Made by a program: the position numbers and the translations under genes. A stretch of DNA of 64,000 nucleotides from Streptomyces davaonensis JCM 4913 (GTDB lineage: Bacteria > Actinomycetota > Actinomycetes > Streptomycetales > Streptomycetaceae): positions 8,226,326 to 8,290,325 of the forward strand of contig NC_020504.1 in the NCBI RefSeq assembly GCF_000349325.1, read 5' to 3'. Of this stretch, positions 1 to 9,829 are shown piece after piece. The notes beneath the pieces were generated by a model. The model had not been told where the DNA came from. It did no database searches and saw only the letters and a program-made list of their open reading frames with translations. Position 1 is the first letter of the stretch, and each line of letters starts with the position of its first letter.

Positions 1-208
1 CCGTTTCAACTCAGAGCCGGACGACTCGAGATCGCGGCGGGACGCCCGCACCGCGCTCACGTGCGTCAACTGTCCGAGCGCGACGCCACCGTGACGAGAG
101 TCGCGCGGCGCTGTCCGTCCAGCACACGCGGCGCATGTACCGGCGCATGGGCGGGATCGGGCGGACCGACGACGCCGAGGTGACGGTCGATCAACTCGCC
201 CTTGGCCC
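1..208. other. left-edge stretch without a supported gene
   Basis: All six frames are either interrupted or have composition typical of antisense frames in high-GC DNA. I see no start with a ribosome binding site and no recognisable protein. It may hold the 3' flank of the membrane protein gene that ends at 209. Confidence 0.4.
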
Positions 209-1180
209 CTATGACACCGAGGCGAGTTCCCGCTCCGCCGCCGGCTCGCTCTCCGTCCGGGACTTCAGCAGGGCGCCGAGCACCACCGCGCCGAGGCCGA
301 GCGCCGCCCACCAGGTCAGCGTCAGGACGGGACCGGTCGCCGCGGCGCCGTCGAAGAACGCCGTGGAGCGCAGCGCGCTCGCGCCCGCGCCCGGCGGCAG
401 CCACTGCCCGATCGCGCCGACCGGCTGGGGTAGCATCTCCGGCGCCGAGGCCGCCCCCGAGAAGGGGTTGCCGAGCAGCATCATGACGCCTGCGGTGATC
501 CCGATCCCGGGGGTCCCGATCAGGGCCGCAAGACCGGCGACGGCGGCGCCCACCGCCAGAGTCGCCAGGCTGAACACCCCTGCCTCCGCCCACCAGTTGC
601 CGTCGACGACCCCCAGCCAGCTGTGCGCCACGGCCGCCGCGGCGAGGCCCACCAGCGCGGCGGACGCGACCAGGGCGGCCACCGCCCGAGTGCCGCGCAG
701 ACCGAGCAGCGTCACCACCGCGCCCCCGGCGATACCGGCCAAGGCGAGCGGCAGCACGCTCGAGGTGAGGGCCGCGCCCCGGGGATCGTCTGCGGGCGCG
801 GGCACCACATCGACGGTCCGGACCTCGGTGCCCATGGCGGCGGCCTGCTGCTGGAGCAACTGGGCCACGACCGGACTTCCCGCAGAGGCCGTGAGCAGCT
901 CGGTGCCGCCCGGGGTCACGACGATCGCGCCGTATACGGACCGGTCCTCGACGGCGTCCCGGGCAGCGGCCTCGTCGGCGTAGCGGTGGATCTCGAACGC
1001 CCCCTCGTGTCGGGCCAGTTGGCGTTCCACCTGGGCGGTGGCGGCGGCCGGACCGGCCACGCCGAGCGGCAGGTCGCGGGGTGCGGTGCGGGCGGCGGGC
1101 CAGGCGAAGGCCCACAGAGCGAGGGCGGCGAGGACCGGGACTAGGACGACGACCGCGATCAGTCGGCGGCGGGTGGACAT
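209..1180 (-). CDS. multi-pass membrane protein, ABC-2/YhgE-Pip-like
   Basis: A 323-residue integral membrane protein. It has one N-terminal membrane segment (about residues 7-27), then a soluble outward domain of roughly 130 residues, then about five hydrophobic segments in the C-terminal half. That topology resembles YhgE/Pip and ABC-2 permease-like proteins. No ATPase partner is adjacent, so transport is only a possibility. The start is an ATG directly followed by a basic MSTRRR stretch. It is divergent from a TetR-family gene with two operator-like repeats between them, so it is probably repressed by that regulator and may be an efflux or drug-tolerance protein. The precise function is unknown. 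Confidence 0.7.
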   Translation of the reverse strand: MSTRRRLIAVVVLVPVLAALALWAFAWPAARTAPRDLPLGVAGPAAATAQVERQLARHEGAFEIHRYADEAAARDAVEDRSVYGAIVVTPGGTELLTASAGSPVVAQLLQQQAAAMGTEVRTVDVVPAPADDPRGAALTSSVLPLALAGIAGGAVVTLLGLRGTRAVAALVASAALVGLAAAAVAHSWLGVVDGNWWAEAGVFSLATLAVGAAVAGLAALIGTPGIGITAGVMMLLGNPFSGAASAPEMLPQPVGAIGQWLPPGAGASALRSTAFFDGAAATGPVLTLTWWAALGLGAVVLGALLKSRTESEPAAERELASVS

Positions 1181-1230
1181 GGTTTCCCCTTGCGTACGCG
1201 GTGGTGCTCACAGAGATCGACTCTTAAAGA

Positions 1231-1247
1231 GAACGATCATTCGTTTT
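1231..1247. promoter_or_regulatory. TetR operator candidate 1
   Basis: AACGATCATTCGTT at 1232-1245 is an imperfect palindrome (AACGA/TCGTT arms) between the divergent membrane-protein and TetR genes. The segment TTCGTTTTA recurs in a second copy near 1299. Inferred binding site of the adjacent TetR protein. Confidence 0.5.
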
Positions 1248-1290
1248 AGTGGAGGCATCAGCGTCGCGCCGCCCGGCCCACTTGTCAAGA

Positions 1291-1308
1291 AGGAACGTTC
1301 GTTTTAAA
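1291..1308. promoter_or_regulatory. TetR operator candidate 2
   Basis: GAACGTTC at 1293-1300 is a perfect palindrome followed by GTTTTA. It shares TTCGTTTTA with the first copy about 58 bp away. It lies just upstream of the regulator's ribosome binding site, which suits autorepression. Confidence 0.5.
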
Positions 1309-1318
1309 TTGAGGGACC

Positions 1319-1948
1319 ATGGCCCGCGTATCCCAGGAACATCTCGACGCCCGCCGCCGCCAGATCCTGGAAGGCGCCGCCCGCTGCTTCGCCCGCAACG
1401 GCTTCCACGCCACCTCCATGCAGGACGTACTGAAGGAGGTCGACCTCTCGGCCGGAGCGGTGTACCGCTACTTCAGCGGGAAGGACGAGCTGATCTCCGC
1501 GATCGTCAAGGGCGTCCTCGCCGAGCTGGTCACCGTGTTCGAGGAGGTCACCCGGCAGAGCCCGCCCCCGCCGCTGGACGAGCTGGTCGGCGAGGTGCTC
1601 GGCCGCGCGATGCGCATCTGGGGCTCCCTCACCATCGACGACGCACCGGCCTTCCCGAGGCTGATGATGCAGGTCTGGGCGGAGACGGCGCGCGACCCGG
1701 ACCTCTCGGGCGTGATGGACGAGGTGTACGGCGTGGTGAGCGTGGCCTGGACCCGGGTGTTCGAGGGCTACCAGGACGCCGGCATGATGCGGGCGGACAT
1801 CCCAGCCGAACACGTCGCCCGGACCATGGTCGCCGCCGTGCAGGGCTTCATCGCCCAGCAGTCCCTGTTCGGGCCGGTTCCGGTCGAGGTCCTCCAGGAC
1901 GGACTGCGCGCCCTGATGAGCATGGCCGCGCCGCGATCGGACGCCTGA
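1319..1948 (+). CDS. TetR/AcrR family transcriptional regulator
   Basis: A 209-residue one-component repressor. The N-terminal helix-turn-helix (about residues 10-55) carries the family pattern of a recognition helix followed by [10 protein letters not shown]. The remaining all-helical part is the ligand and dimerisation domain. The ATG is preceded by GAGGGA. It is divergent from the membrane protein at 209-1180 with two similar repeats in the 138-bp gap, so local auto- and cross-regulation is the natural inference. The ligand cannot be deduced. Confidence 0.9.
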   Translation: MARVSQEHLDARRRQILEGAARCFARNGFHATSMQDVLKEVDLSAGAVYRYFSGKDELISAIVKGVLAELVTVFEEVTRQSPPPPLDELVGEVLGRAMRIWGSLTIDDAPAFPRLMMQVWAETARDPDLSGVMDEVYGVVSVAWTRVFEGYQDAGMMRADIPAEHVARTMVAAVQGFIAQQSLFGPVPVEVLQDGLRALMSMAAPRSDA

Positions 1949-1964
1949 CCGGATCACAGCTCGG

Positions 1965-1980
1965 TTAACGTTCCCGAAAC
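1965..1980 (+). promoter_or_regulatory. GlnR-like box upstream of urease
   Basis: TTAAC-N6-GAAAC lies about 100 bp before ureA. It fits the actinomycete GlnR half-site pair gTnAC-N6-GaAAC with one change (G to T at the first position). GlnR control of urease genes is established in Streptomyces, so the assignment is plausible but rests on one pair of half-sites. Confidence 0.55.
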
Positions 1981-2076
1981 TCGGTCCAACTAGCCTCCCT
2001 CCACGCCACCAGGGACTTTGCCCGTGGCCGCGGCAACCGGGCCCCGCACGGTCCGGAGCGAGAGGTGAGGTGGGAC

Positions 2077-2379
2077 GTGCAACTGACCCCGCACGAGCAG
2101 GAGAGGCTGCTGATCCATGTCGCGGCCGACGTCGCCGAGAAGCGCCGGGCCCGCGGGCTCAAGCTCAACCACCCCGAGGCCGTCGCCCTCATCACCTCCC
2201 ACCTCCTCGAAGGCGCACGCGACGGCCGTACGGTCGCCGAGCTGATGTCCTCCGGCCGCAAGCTGCTCACCCGGGACGACGTCATGGAGGGCGTCCCGGA
2301 GATGATCCACGAGGTCCAGGTCGAGGCGACCTTCCCCGACGGCACCAAGCTCGTCACCGTCCACGAGCCGATCGTCTGA
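2077..2379 (+). CDS. ureA: urease subunit gamma
   Basis: The 100-residue small subunit of nickel urease (urea to ammonia and carbamate, cytoplasmic). The start [11 protein letters not shown] and the segment after residue 30 ([11 protein letters not shown]) are typical. I chose GTG at 2077 over the in-frame GTG at 2065 because it gives the usual 100-residue length and has GGTGAGG 7-13 bases upstream. It is first in ureA-B-C-F-G-D, 14 bp before ureB. Confidence 0.97.
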   Translation: MQLTPHEQERLLIHVAADVAEKRRARGLKLNHPEAVALITSHLLEGARDGRTVAELMSSGRKLLTRDDVMEGVPEMIHEVQVEATFPDGTKLVTVHEPIV

Positions 2380-2393
2380 GGGAGGGCGCTTCG

Positions 2394-2705
2394 ATGATTC
2401 CCGGAGAGGTCCACTTCGCTGAGGGGCCGATCGTCTACAACGCAGGCCGTGAGGTCACCCGGCTGACCGTCCTCAATGCCGCCGACCGGCCCGTCCAGGT
2501 CGGCTCCCACTACCACTTCGCCGAGGCCAACCCCGGTCTGGACTTCGACCGCGCCGCCGCCCGCGGCAAGCGGCTCAACATCGCCGCCGGCACCGCCGTG
2601 CGCTTCGAGCCCGGGATCCCCGTCGACGTCGAACTCGTCCCGCTGGCCGGCGCCCGTGTCGTGCCCGGACTGCGCGGGGAGACCGGAGGTGCCCTCGATG
2701 CCTGA
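2394..2705 (+). CDS. ureB: urease subunit beta
   Basis: A 103-residue structural subunit starting MIPGEV. It contains the conserved block [15 protein letters not shown] and the family-typical [18 protein letters not shown] at 2394 follows GGAGGG. The end overlaps ureC by 8 bases, implying translational coupling. The separate gamma and beta genes follow the usual bacterial three-subunit plan, not the fused Helicobacter type. Confidence 0.97.
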   Translation: MIPGEVHFAEGPIVYNAGREVTRLTVLNAADRPVQVGSHYHFAEANPGLDFDRAAARGKRLNIAAGTAVRFEPGIPVDVELVPLAGARVVPGLRGETGGALDA

Positions 2706-4419
2706 GATCTCGCGTGCCGCCTACGCCGACCTGTTCGGCCCGACGACCGGGGACCGGATCCGGCTCGCCGACACCGATCTGCTCGTGGAGATCGAGGAGG
2801 ACCGCTCGGGCGGGCCCGGACTCGCCGGTGACGAGGCCGTGTTCGGCGGCGGCAAGGTCATCCGCGAGTCCATGGGCCAGTCGCGTGCTACGCGCGCAGA
2901 CGGCACCCCCGACACGGTCATCACCGGTGCCGTGGTGATCGACCACTGGGGCGTCGTCAAGGCCGACATCGGCATCCGCGACGGCCGGATCGCCGGCATC
3001 GGCAAGGCGGGCAACCCCGACACCATGGACGGGGTGCACCCGGATCTCGTCATCGGCCCCGAGACCGAGGTCATCGCGGGCAACGGCAAGATACTCACCG
3101 CCGGTGCCATCGACGCGCACGTCCACTTCATCTGCCCGCAGATCGCCGACGAGGCGCTCGCCTCGGGCATCACGACGCTGATCGGCGGCGGCACCGGACC
3201 TGCCGAGGGCTCCAAGGCGACCACCGTGACACCGGGGCCGTGGCATCTGGCGCGGATGCTGGAGGCGATGGAGTCCTATCCGCTGAACATCGGCTTCCTC
3301 GGCAAGGGCAACACCGTCTCGCACGAGGCGATGCTGTCGCAGATCCGCGGGGGTGCGATGGGCCTGAAGCTGCACGAGGACTGGGGCTCGACGCCCGCCG
3401 TCATAGACGCCTCGCTGACCGTCGCCGACCGTACCGGCATCCAGATCGCCATCCACACCGACACCCTGAACGAAGCCGGGTTCGTCGGGGACACCCTCGC
3501 CGCCATCGGGGGCCGCGGCATTCACGCGTACCACACCGAGGGCGCGGGCGGCGGGCACGCGCCGGACATCATGACCGTGGTCTCCGAGCCGCATGTGCTG
3601 CCCAGCTCCACCAACCCGACGCGGCCGTTCACCGTCAACACCGCCGAGGAACACCTCGACATGCTGATGGTGTGCCACCACCTCAACCCGGCGGTCCCGG
3701 AGGACCTGGCCTTCGCCGAGTCCCGGATCCGGCCGTCCACGATCGGCGCCGAGGACATCCTGCACGACCTCGGCGCCATCTCGATCATCTCCTCCGACTC
3801 ACAGGCCATGGGCCGCGTCGGCGAGGTCGTCCTGCGCACCTGGCAGACCGCGCATGTCATGAAGCGGCGGCGAGGGGCGCTGCCGGGGGACGGGCGCGCG
3901 GACAATCTGCGGGTACGGCGCTATGTCGCCAAGTACACGATCAACCCGGCCCTCGCCCAGGGCATCGCCGGGCAGGTCGGGTCCGTGGAGTCCGGGAAGC
4001 TGGCCGATCTGGTGCTGTGGGAGCCCGCGTTCTTCGGGGTCAAGCCGCAACTCGTCCTCAAGGGCGGGCAGATCGCGTACGCGCAGATGGGCGACGCCAA
4101 CGCCTCCATCCCGACGCCGCAGCCGGTCCTGCCGCGGCCGATGTTCGGGGCGATCGGGCGCGGGCCCGCCGCCAATTCCGTGAACTTCGTGGCGCCGCTG
4201 GCGATCGAGGACGGGCTGCCGGAACGGCTCCAGCTCGGCAAGCGGTTCGTCGGGATCGACTCCACGCGCGGAGTCACCAAGGCCGACATGCGGGAGAACG
4301 ACGCCCGGCCGCGTGTCGAGGTCGACCCCGACAGCTTCGCCGTGCGCATCGACGGGGAGCTGGTCGAGGCCACTCCTGCCGTCGAACTGCCCATGGCTCA
4401 GCGGTACTTCCTCTTCTGA
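2698..4419 (+). CDS. ureC: urease subunit alpha (catalytic)
   Basis: A 573-residue catalytic subunit of the amidohydrolase superfamily. All active-site elements are visible: His141 and His143 (DAHVHF), the carbamylated nickel-bridging Lys224 (GLKLHEDWG), Cys326-His327 on the mobile flap (MVCHHL) and the Asp-containing SSDSQAMGR. These match the numbering of enterobacterial urease shifted by seven. The start ATG lies inside the ureB end, and the stop overlaps ureF by one base. It should be a fully functional urease once loaded with nickel by UreF, UreG and UreD. Confidence 0.98.
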   Translation: MPEISRAAYADLFGPTTGDRIRLADTDLLVEIEEDRSGGPGLAGDEAVFGGGKVIRESMGQSRATRADGTPDTVITGAVVIDHWGVVKADIGIRDGRIAGIGKAGNPDTMDGVHPDLVIGPETEVIAGNGKILTAGAIDAHVHFICPQIADEALASGITTLIGGGTGPAEGSKATTVTPGPWHLARMLEAMESYPLNIGFLGKGNTVSHEAMLSQIRGGAMGLKLHEDWGSTPAVIDASLTVADRTGIQIAIHTDTLNEAGFVGDTLAAIGGRGIHAYHTEGAGGGHAPDIMTVVSEPHVLPSSTNPTRPFTVNTAEEHLDMLMVCHHLNPAVPEDLAFAESRIRPSTIGAEDILHDLGAISIISSDSQAMGRVGEVVLRTWQTAHVMKRRRGALPGDGRADNLRVRRYVAKYTINPALAQGIAGQVGSVESGKLADLVLWEPAFFGVKPQLVLKGGQIAYAQMGDANASIPTPQPVLPRPMFGAIGRGPAANSVNFVAPLAIEDGLPERLQLGKRFVGIDSTRGVTKADMRENDARPRVEVDPDSFAVRIDGELVEATPAVELPMAQRYFLF

Positions 4420-5093
4420 TGTCCAGGGCAGCGCTTCTCGTCCTGGCCGACGGCCGCTTTCCCGCCGGGGGGCATGCGCACTCCGGTGGGGCGGAGGCGG
4501 CCGTCAAGGCCGGGCGGGTGACCGGGGCGGCGAGTCTGGAGGAGTTCTGTCGCGGGCGGCTGCACACCGTGGGCCGGGTGTGCGCGGCGGTCGCGGCGGC
4601 GGCGTCCCTCGGGGTGGATCCGGTGGCGCTGGACGCGGCGGCGGATGCGCGGACGCCGTCCCCTGCGCTGCGGCTTGCTGCGCGGAAGCTGGGGCGGCAG
4701 TTGATGCGGGCCGCTCGGGCCACCTGGCCCTCCGGTGAACTCGACGCTCTCGCCAGGTCGTTCCCCAAGGGGGCCCATCAGCCCGTGGTGCTCGGGGTGA
4801 CGGCCCGCGCGGCCGGGCTCGGTGCGGTGGATGCCGCGTACTGCGCGGTGTACGAGAGTGTCAGTGGGCCTGCGTCCGCGACGGTGCGGCTGTTGAGTCT
4901 TGATCCGTTCGACGCTACGGCTGTGCTGGCTCGGTTGGCGCCTGAGATGGACCTGGTCGCGGACCAGGCGGTGGAGGCGGCGCGGGACGTCGTCGACACG
5001 GGCGTCGAGGCCCTGCCCGCGGGGTCGTCGCCCCTGTTGGAGATCGGGGCGGAGGTCCATGCGGCCTGGGGGGTGCGGCTGTTCGCGTCCTGA
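4419..5093 (+). CDS. ureF: urease accessory protein UreF
   Basis: A 224-residue all-helical accessory protein. With UreD and UreG it forms the complex that delivers nickel to apo-urease, and it modulates the UreG GTPase. The family start ([19 protein letters not shown]) and the C-terminal [18 protein letters not shown] are recognisable. The ATG overlaps the ureC stop (TGATG). Codon use is slightly less strict than in ureC, as is usual for accessory genes. Confidence 0.95.
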   Translation: MSRAALLVLADGRFPAGGHAHSGGAEAAVKAGRVTGAASLEEFCRGRLHTVGRVCAAVAAAASLGVDPVALDAAADARTPSPALRLAARKLGRQLMRAARATWPSGELDALARSFPKGAHQPVVLGVTARAAGLGAVDAAYCAVYESVSGPASATVRLLSLDPFDATAVLARLAPEMDLVADQAVEAARDVVDTGVEALPAGSSPLLEIGAEVHAAWGVRLFAS

Positions 5094-5137
5094 GTCCCGC
5101 CTCGAACCGAGCACCACCGGCAGAACTGGAGCCGTAC

Positions 5138-5802
<665 letters not shown>

Positions 5803-5815
<13 letters not shown>

Positions 5816-6573
5816 TCGCCGCCGGCGTCACCGCCACCGCCCGCATCGGCGCACGCGGTGACGGCAGGGGCGGTACGGCGCTGCCCGTGCTGGAGGGCGA
5901 TGGGCCGCTCGCCCTGCGGCGCACCCGGGGGAGCGGTGCCGAGGCGCGGGTCATGCTGGTCGGTGCCATGAGCGGACCCCTCGGCGGCGACCGGTTCGCC
6001 GTCGAGGCCGAGGTGGCGGCCGGGGCCCGGCTGCACGTCGGATCCGCCGCCGCGACCATCGCCCTGCCCGGCCAGGCCAAGGGCGCGGCCCGCTACGACG
6101 TACGGATCACCGTGGCCGACGGCGGCGAACTGCACTGGCTGCCCGAGCAGTTGATCTCCGCCGCGGGCAGCGAGCTGTTCGTCACCACGCGGGTCGATCT
6201 CCAGGCCGGTGCCCGGCTGGTCCTGCGTGAGGAGCAGGTCCTCGGGCGCGTGGGCGAGGAACCGGGGCGGCTCACCAGCCGACTGACCCTGCGCGTCGCC
6301 GGGCGCACCGTCCTCGATCAGGAACTGGCCTGCGGACCCGGCGCCCCGGGCGGCTGGGACGGTCCCGCCGGGCTCGCCGGACATCGCGCGGTCGGGCAAC
6401 TCGTCGTCGTACGACCCGAGTTCGAGAAAGCGCCGGATGCCGCTCGGGTGCTCGGCGAACAGGCCGTACTGATGCCGCTGCCCGGGCCCGCCGTACTGGT
6501 GACCGCCGTCGCAGCGGACGCGCGGGTGCTGCGCCGGATCCTGGACGAGGCGCTGGCGTCGCTCACTCCCTGA
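5803..6573 (+). CDS. ureD: urease accessory protein UreD/UreH
   Basis: A 256-residue beta-rich scaffold protein of the nickel-insertion complex. Family blocks include [14 protein letters not shown] and the conserved LHWLPEQLI. It overlaps the end of ureG. The upstream GTG at 5803 is the longest start, but GTG at 5812, sharing GTGA with the ureG stop, is an equally good coupled start (253 residues). It is last in the urease operon and converges with the gene ending at 6592. Confidence 0.93.
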
Positions 6574-6591
6574 GTCGCGCTTCCTGCGCGC

Positions 6592-7617
6592 TCACCTCTC
6601 GAACCACGCGTCCTCCGCCGCGTAGTCGAACAGGTCCGGGTACACCTTCGCGAGCAGCGGGAACGCCTCCCGCCAGTCCCGCTCGGCCAGCACCCGCTCC
6701 AGCCACTGCACCGTCTCGGGCAGCGCCTGTACGTAGGTCGTCACCGGCCGGTAGCCCAACTCCCGTTCGGCAGCCGTCATGTCGCACACCACCGGGCGCT
6801 CGGCCGACCACGGAGTCCGTCCCACGGCGGGGTTCGGCGGCGGGCCCTCCAGGAGGACCGTCTCCGGGTCCACGCCCATCACCGCGTCCACCGCCGCCCC
6901 GATCTCCGCGACCGTCGGTGCCTGCGGATCCGCCGCGTTGAGCACCCGCGAGCCCGGCCGGGCCGCCGCCAGCCGGATCAGCTCGGCGAGGTTGCGGGTC
7001 CCGGACGGATGGAAGCGGCTCTCTCCGGAGAAGGCGAGCGCTCTTCGGCGGCGGCCGTCCAGGTTGCGCTTGACGAAGTACAGTTCGCGGGGGAGCGGGC
7101 TGTACGGGCCGTGGACCGCGCAGGCGCGGAGCAGAGTGGTGGGCAACGCGCCGGCGGAGGCGAGGAGTTCGTGCTCCAGTGCCGCCTTGCCCGAGCGGTA
7201 GGTGTCCCCGTCCGCCCGGACCGTCGGCTGGTCCTCCCGGATCGGCACCGGATACGCGGGGAAGCCGTCCGGCTCTCCCATCGTGGCGAAGCCCCGGCCC
7301 CGGTCGTCCTCGTACACCTCCGCGCTGGAGATCACCACCGCCGAGCCGATCCGCCCGGCCAGCGCGGTCAACTGGTGGGCGTGCGCGGCGCCGTAGGCCA
7401 CCAGGTCGACGACCGTGTCGCAGCCGTCGCCGATCGCCGCGGCCAGCGCGGAGTCGTCGTCGCGGTCGGCCGCCACCACCCGCACCTCGTCCGGCCAGCC
7501 CTCGACCCGGGTGGCGCGCCGGGAGAGTGCCGTCACCTCCCAGCCGTCCCCGGCGAGGGCGGCCACCGCCGCACGACCGATCTGTCCCGTCGCCCCGATC
7601 ACCACCACGCGTCCCAT
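6592..7617 (-). CDS. NAD-dependent epimerase/dehydratase-like protein
   Basis: A 341-residue protein with an extended-SDR Rossmann fold. It starts MGRVVVIGATGQIGRAAVAA, which carries the glycine-rich GATGQIG nucleotide loop. The middle shows a sugar-epimerase-like pattern (ISSAEVYEDDRGRG and a later YRSGKAALE region where the SDR Tyr/Lys pair is expected). The substrate cannot be told from sequence; it could be a reductase rather than an epimerase. It is a single gene convergent with ureD. Confidence 0.85.
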   Translation of the reverse strand: MGRVVVIGATGQIGRAAVAALAGDGWEVTALSRRATRVEGWPDEVRVVAADRDDDSALAAAIGDGCDTVVDLVAYGAAHAHQLTALAGRIGSAVVISSAEVYEDDRGRGFATMGEPDGFPAYPVPIREDQPTVRADGDTYRSGKAALEHELLASAGALPTTLLRACAVHGPYSPLPRELYFVKRNLDGRRRRALAFSGESRFHPSGTRNLAELIRLAAARPGSRVLNAADPQAPTVAEIGAAVDAVMGVDPETVLLEGPPPNPAVGRTPWSAERPVVCDMTAAERELGYRPVTTYVQALPETVQWLERVLAERDWREAFPLLAKVYPDLFDYAAEDAWFER

Positions 7618-7666
7618 GCGGTGAGGGTACGGTCGTCAACTCACCTTGATCCAGCGGAACATGCCC

Positions 7667-8392
7667 TCAGCCGAGCGGCATCTTCGGGAACCTGCGCGTC
7701 TTCTGCTCGCGGGCCGCGGCCTGCTCCGCCTTGGCGACGGCCGCGTACTGGTCGACGTACTCCTGCTCGGAGAGGGACAGGATGGCGTACATGATCTCGT
7801 CGGTGATGGCGCGCAGGATGGCCTTCTCGTTCTCCATGCCGGCGTAGCGGGAGAAGTCCAGGGGCTTGCCGAAGCGGATCACCACGGGGTGGATGTTCGG
7901 GATGACCTTGCCGGGCGGCTGGGCCTCGAAGGTGCCGATCATCGCGCAGGGGATCACCGGCACGCCCGCCTTGAGCGCCATGACCGCGACGCCGACCTTG
8001 CCCTTGTACAGGCGGCCGTCGTGGGAGCGGGTGCCCTCCGGGTAGATGCCCAGCAGTTCGTCCTTGCGCAGGACGCCGAGGCCCTCGCGGATCGCGGCCT
8101 GGCCGGCCTCCTTGCCGGAGCGGTCGACCGGGATCTGGCCGGCGCTGCGGAAGAAGAACGCGGTCAGCCGGCCCTTGAGGCCGGGCCCGGTGAAGTACTC
8201 GGCCTTGGCCAGGAAGGTGATGCGGCGCTTGAGGATCGCGGGCATCAGGAAGTGGTCCGAGAAGGACAGGTGGTTGCCCGCCACGATCGCCGCCCCGGAC
8301 GACGGGACGTGTTCCAGCCCTTCCGTGCGCGGGCGGAAGACGAGTCTCAACAAGGGGCCCAGCAACACGTACTTGAGCAGGTAGTAGAACAA
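7667..8392 (-). CDS. lysophospholipid acyltransferase (PlsC family)
   Basis: A 241-residue membrane-associated acyltransferase, probably transferring acyl chains to lysophosphatidic acid or a related acceptor. The catalytic box NHLSFSDH (about residues 41-48) and the acceptor-binding EGTRSHDG box (about residue 119) are present. The hydrophobic N-terminus (LLKYVLLGPLLRLVF) should anchor it. The start appears to be TTG at 8392 with GAGGAG about 10 bases upstream; an internal GTG is the alternative. Confidence 0.88.
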   Translation of the reverse strand: MFYYLLKYVLLGPLLRLVFRPRTEGLEHVPSSGAAIVAGNHLSFSDHFLMPAILKRRITFLAKAEYFTGPGLKGRLTAFFFRSAGQIPVDRSGKEAGQAAIREGLGVLRKDELLGIYPEGTRSHDGRLYKGKVGVAVMALKAGVPVIPCAMIGTFEAQPPGKVIPNIHPVVIRFGKPLDFSRYAGMENEKAILRAITDEIMYAILSLSEQEYVDQYAAVAKAEQAAAREQKTRRFPKMPLG

Positions 8393-8530
8393 GGAGGCGC
8401 TCCTCTACTTGCAGGTCAACCGGCGTGTTGTGGGGGTGCCAGTGTAGGCACAGGCGGGTGGGGCGGGAACCGGCTCGGAGGCGACTGGCGCGGACCTTTC
8501 CGACGACCTTGACAGGGAACTCACAACCCG

Positions 8531-9760
8531 TCAGAGCCGCACCACCACCAGCGCCGTGTCGTCGGTGGCGCCGCCGGGCGGCAGCAGGTCCAGCAGGACC
8601 GCGTCCGCGAGGGTCTCGGGGTCGTCGTGACAGTGCCGGACGAGGGAGTCGGCGAGCCGGGCCAGACCGGCGTAGATGTCCTCCCGTCTGCGTTCCACCA
8701 GGCCGTCGGTGTAGAGCACGAGGGTGGCGCCCTCGGTGAACTCCGTCTCCGCCTGCGGTCGTTGGACGGGATCGGGGCGGGCGTCGAGCGGCGGGTCGGT
8801 GGCCCGGTCGAGGAACTCCACCCGGCCGTCGGGGTGCAGCAGCGCGGGCGGCGGATGCCCGGCGCTGCTGTAGGCGATGGTGTGCCGGTCGAGATCGACG
8901 AATGTGGTGACCGCGGTGGCCGATTCCGCACCGTCGACGACATGCGCGTACCGGCCGAGGACGTCGAGCGCCTGGCCCGGCCCCTCGGCGACTCGTGAGG
9001 CGGCGCTCAGCGCGCTGCGCAGCTGGCCCATCACCCCGGCCGCCGCGAGGCCGTGGCCGACCACGTCCCCGACGGAGACGCCGATGCGGTTGCCGCCGAC
9101 CAGGTCGACCAGGTCGTACCAGTCCCCGCACACGTTCAGCGCGCCGACCGCGGGCCGGTAGCGCACCGCGACGGCCTGGTGGCGGACCTGGCGGCGGGCG
9201 GGCAGCATCGCCTCCTGGAGGGCGAGCGCGACCTCCCGTTCGCGGGCGTGGGCCTGCCGGAGCCGGTCGTTGAGCTCCTGGAGTTCCCGGGCCCTGGTGT
9301 ACAGCTCGGCCTCCATCACGCGGGCCCGGCTGCCGGTCGGGCCGCCGCGGGCCCGGATCAGTTCCGTGACCTCCTCGACCCGGTGGACCAGCAGGACCAC
9401 CTTGCCGTCGGGGCCGAGGACCGGGGCGTTGACCGGGCTCCAGTAGCGCTCCTCCCACTGCCCCGGCCGTTCCACGGACTCCACGTCGTAGCGCTGGAGC
9501 GCCATCACGTCCCGCTCGCCGGTGGCGACCACCCGCTGGAGGGAGGCCGCCAGATTGCGCATGCCGGTGGCGGCGGAGTCGTTGGGGTTGTCGGGGAACG
9601 CGTCGAAGAGATAGCGGCCGACGAGGTCCTCGCGGCTGCGCCCGGTCATGAGCAGGAAGTCTTCGTTGACATCCGCGTAGATCAACTCGGGTGTCAGCAG
9701 TGCCACCATGCCGGGCAGGGCCTGGAAGACTGCCCCGTAGTCGATCGCCGTGTCGCTCAT
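8531..9760 (-). CDS. PP2C/SpoIIE-type phosphatase with PAS domain
   Basis: A 409-residue protein. An N-terminal PAS-like sensor (about 5-125) is followed by a short coiled-coil stretch (about 140-185) and a PP2C/SpoIIE phosphatase domain (about 200-405) with the metal-binding CGDWYDLV and GDVVGHG boxes. Such RsbU-like proteins dephosphorylate anti-anti-sigma factors. ATG at 9760 is preferred over an upstream start because GAGGCGGG lies just before it. It is next to a second, larger phosphatase of the same class. Confidence 0.88.
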   Translation of the reverse strand: MSDTAIDYGAVFQALPGMVALLTPELIYADVNEDFLLMTGRSREDLVGRYLFDAFPDNPNDSAATGMRNLAASLQRVVATGERDVMALQRYDVESVERPGQWEERYWSPVNAPVLGPDGKVVLLVHRVEEVTELIRARGGPTGSRARVMEAELYTRARELQELNDRLRQAHAREREVALALQEAMLPARRQVRHQAVAVRYRPAVGALNVCGDWYDLVDLVGGNRIGVSVGDVVGHGLAAAGVMGQLRSALSAASRVAEGPGQALDVLGRYAHVVDGAESATAVTTFVDLDRHTIAYSSAGHPPPALLHPDGRVEFLDRATDPPLDARPDPVQRPQAETEFTEGATLVLYTDGLVERRREDIYAGLARLADSLVRHCHDDPETLADAVLLDLLPPGGATDDTALVVVRL

Positions 9761-9829
9761 GAGTCCCGCCTCATCACCGAGATCACCCCAGTTTGGCATG
9801 GCATGTGGCATATGCGCCCAAGGTGCCGA

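Noticed and set aside
3240..4400. Plus-strand open frame overlapping ureC, continuing into ureF
   Set aside because: Only the ureF part, from 4419, has a coding signature; the upstream part is an Arg/Pro-rich shadow of ureC.
6571..6594. Possible hairpin between convergent ureD and the epimerase-like gene
   Set aside because: The arms (GAGTCGCGC / GCGCGCTC) have a mismatch or bulge and no T run, so support is too weak.
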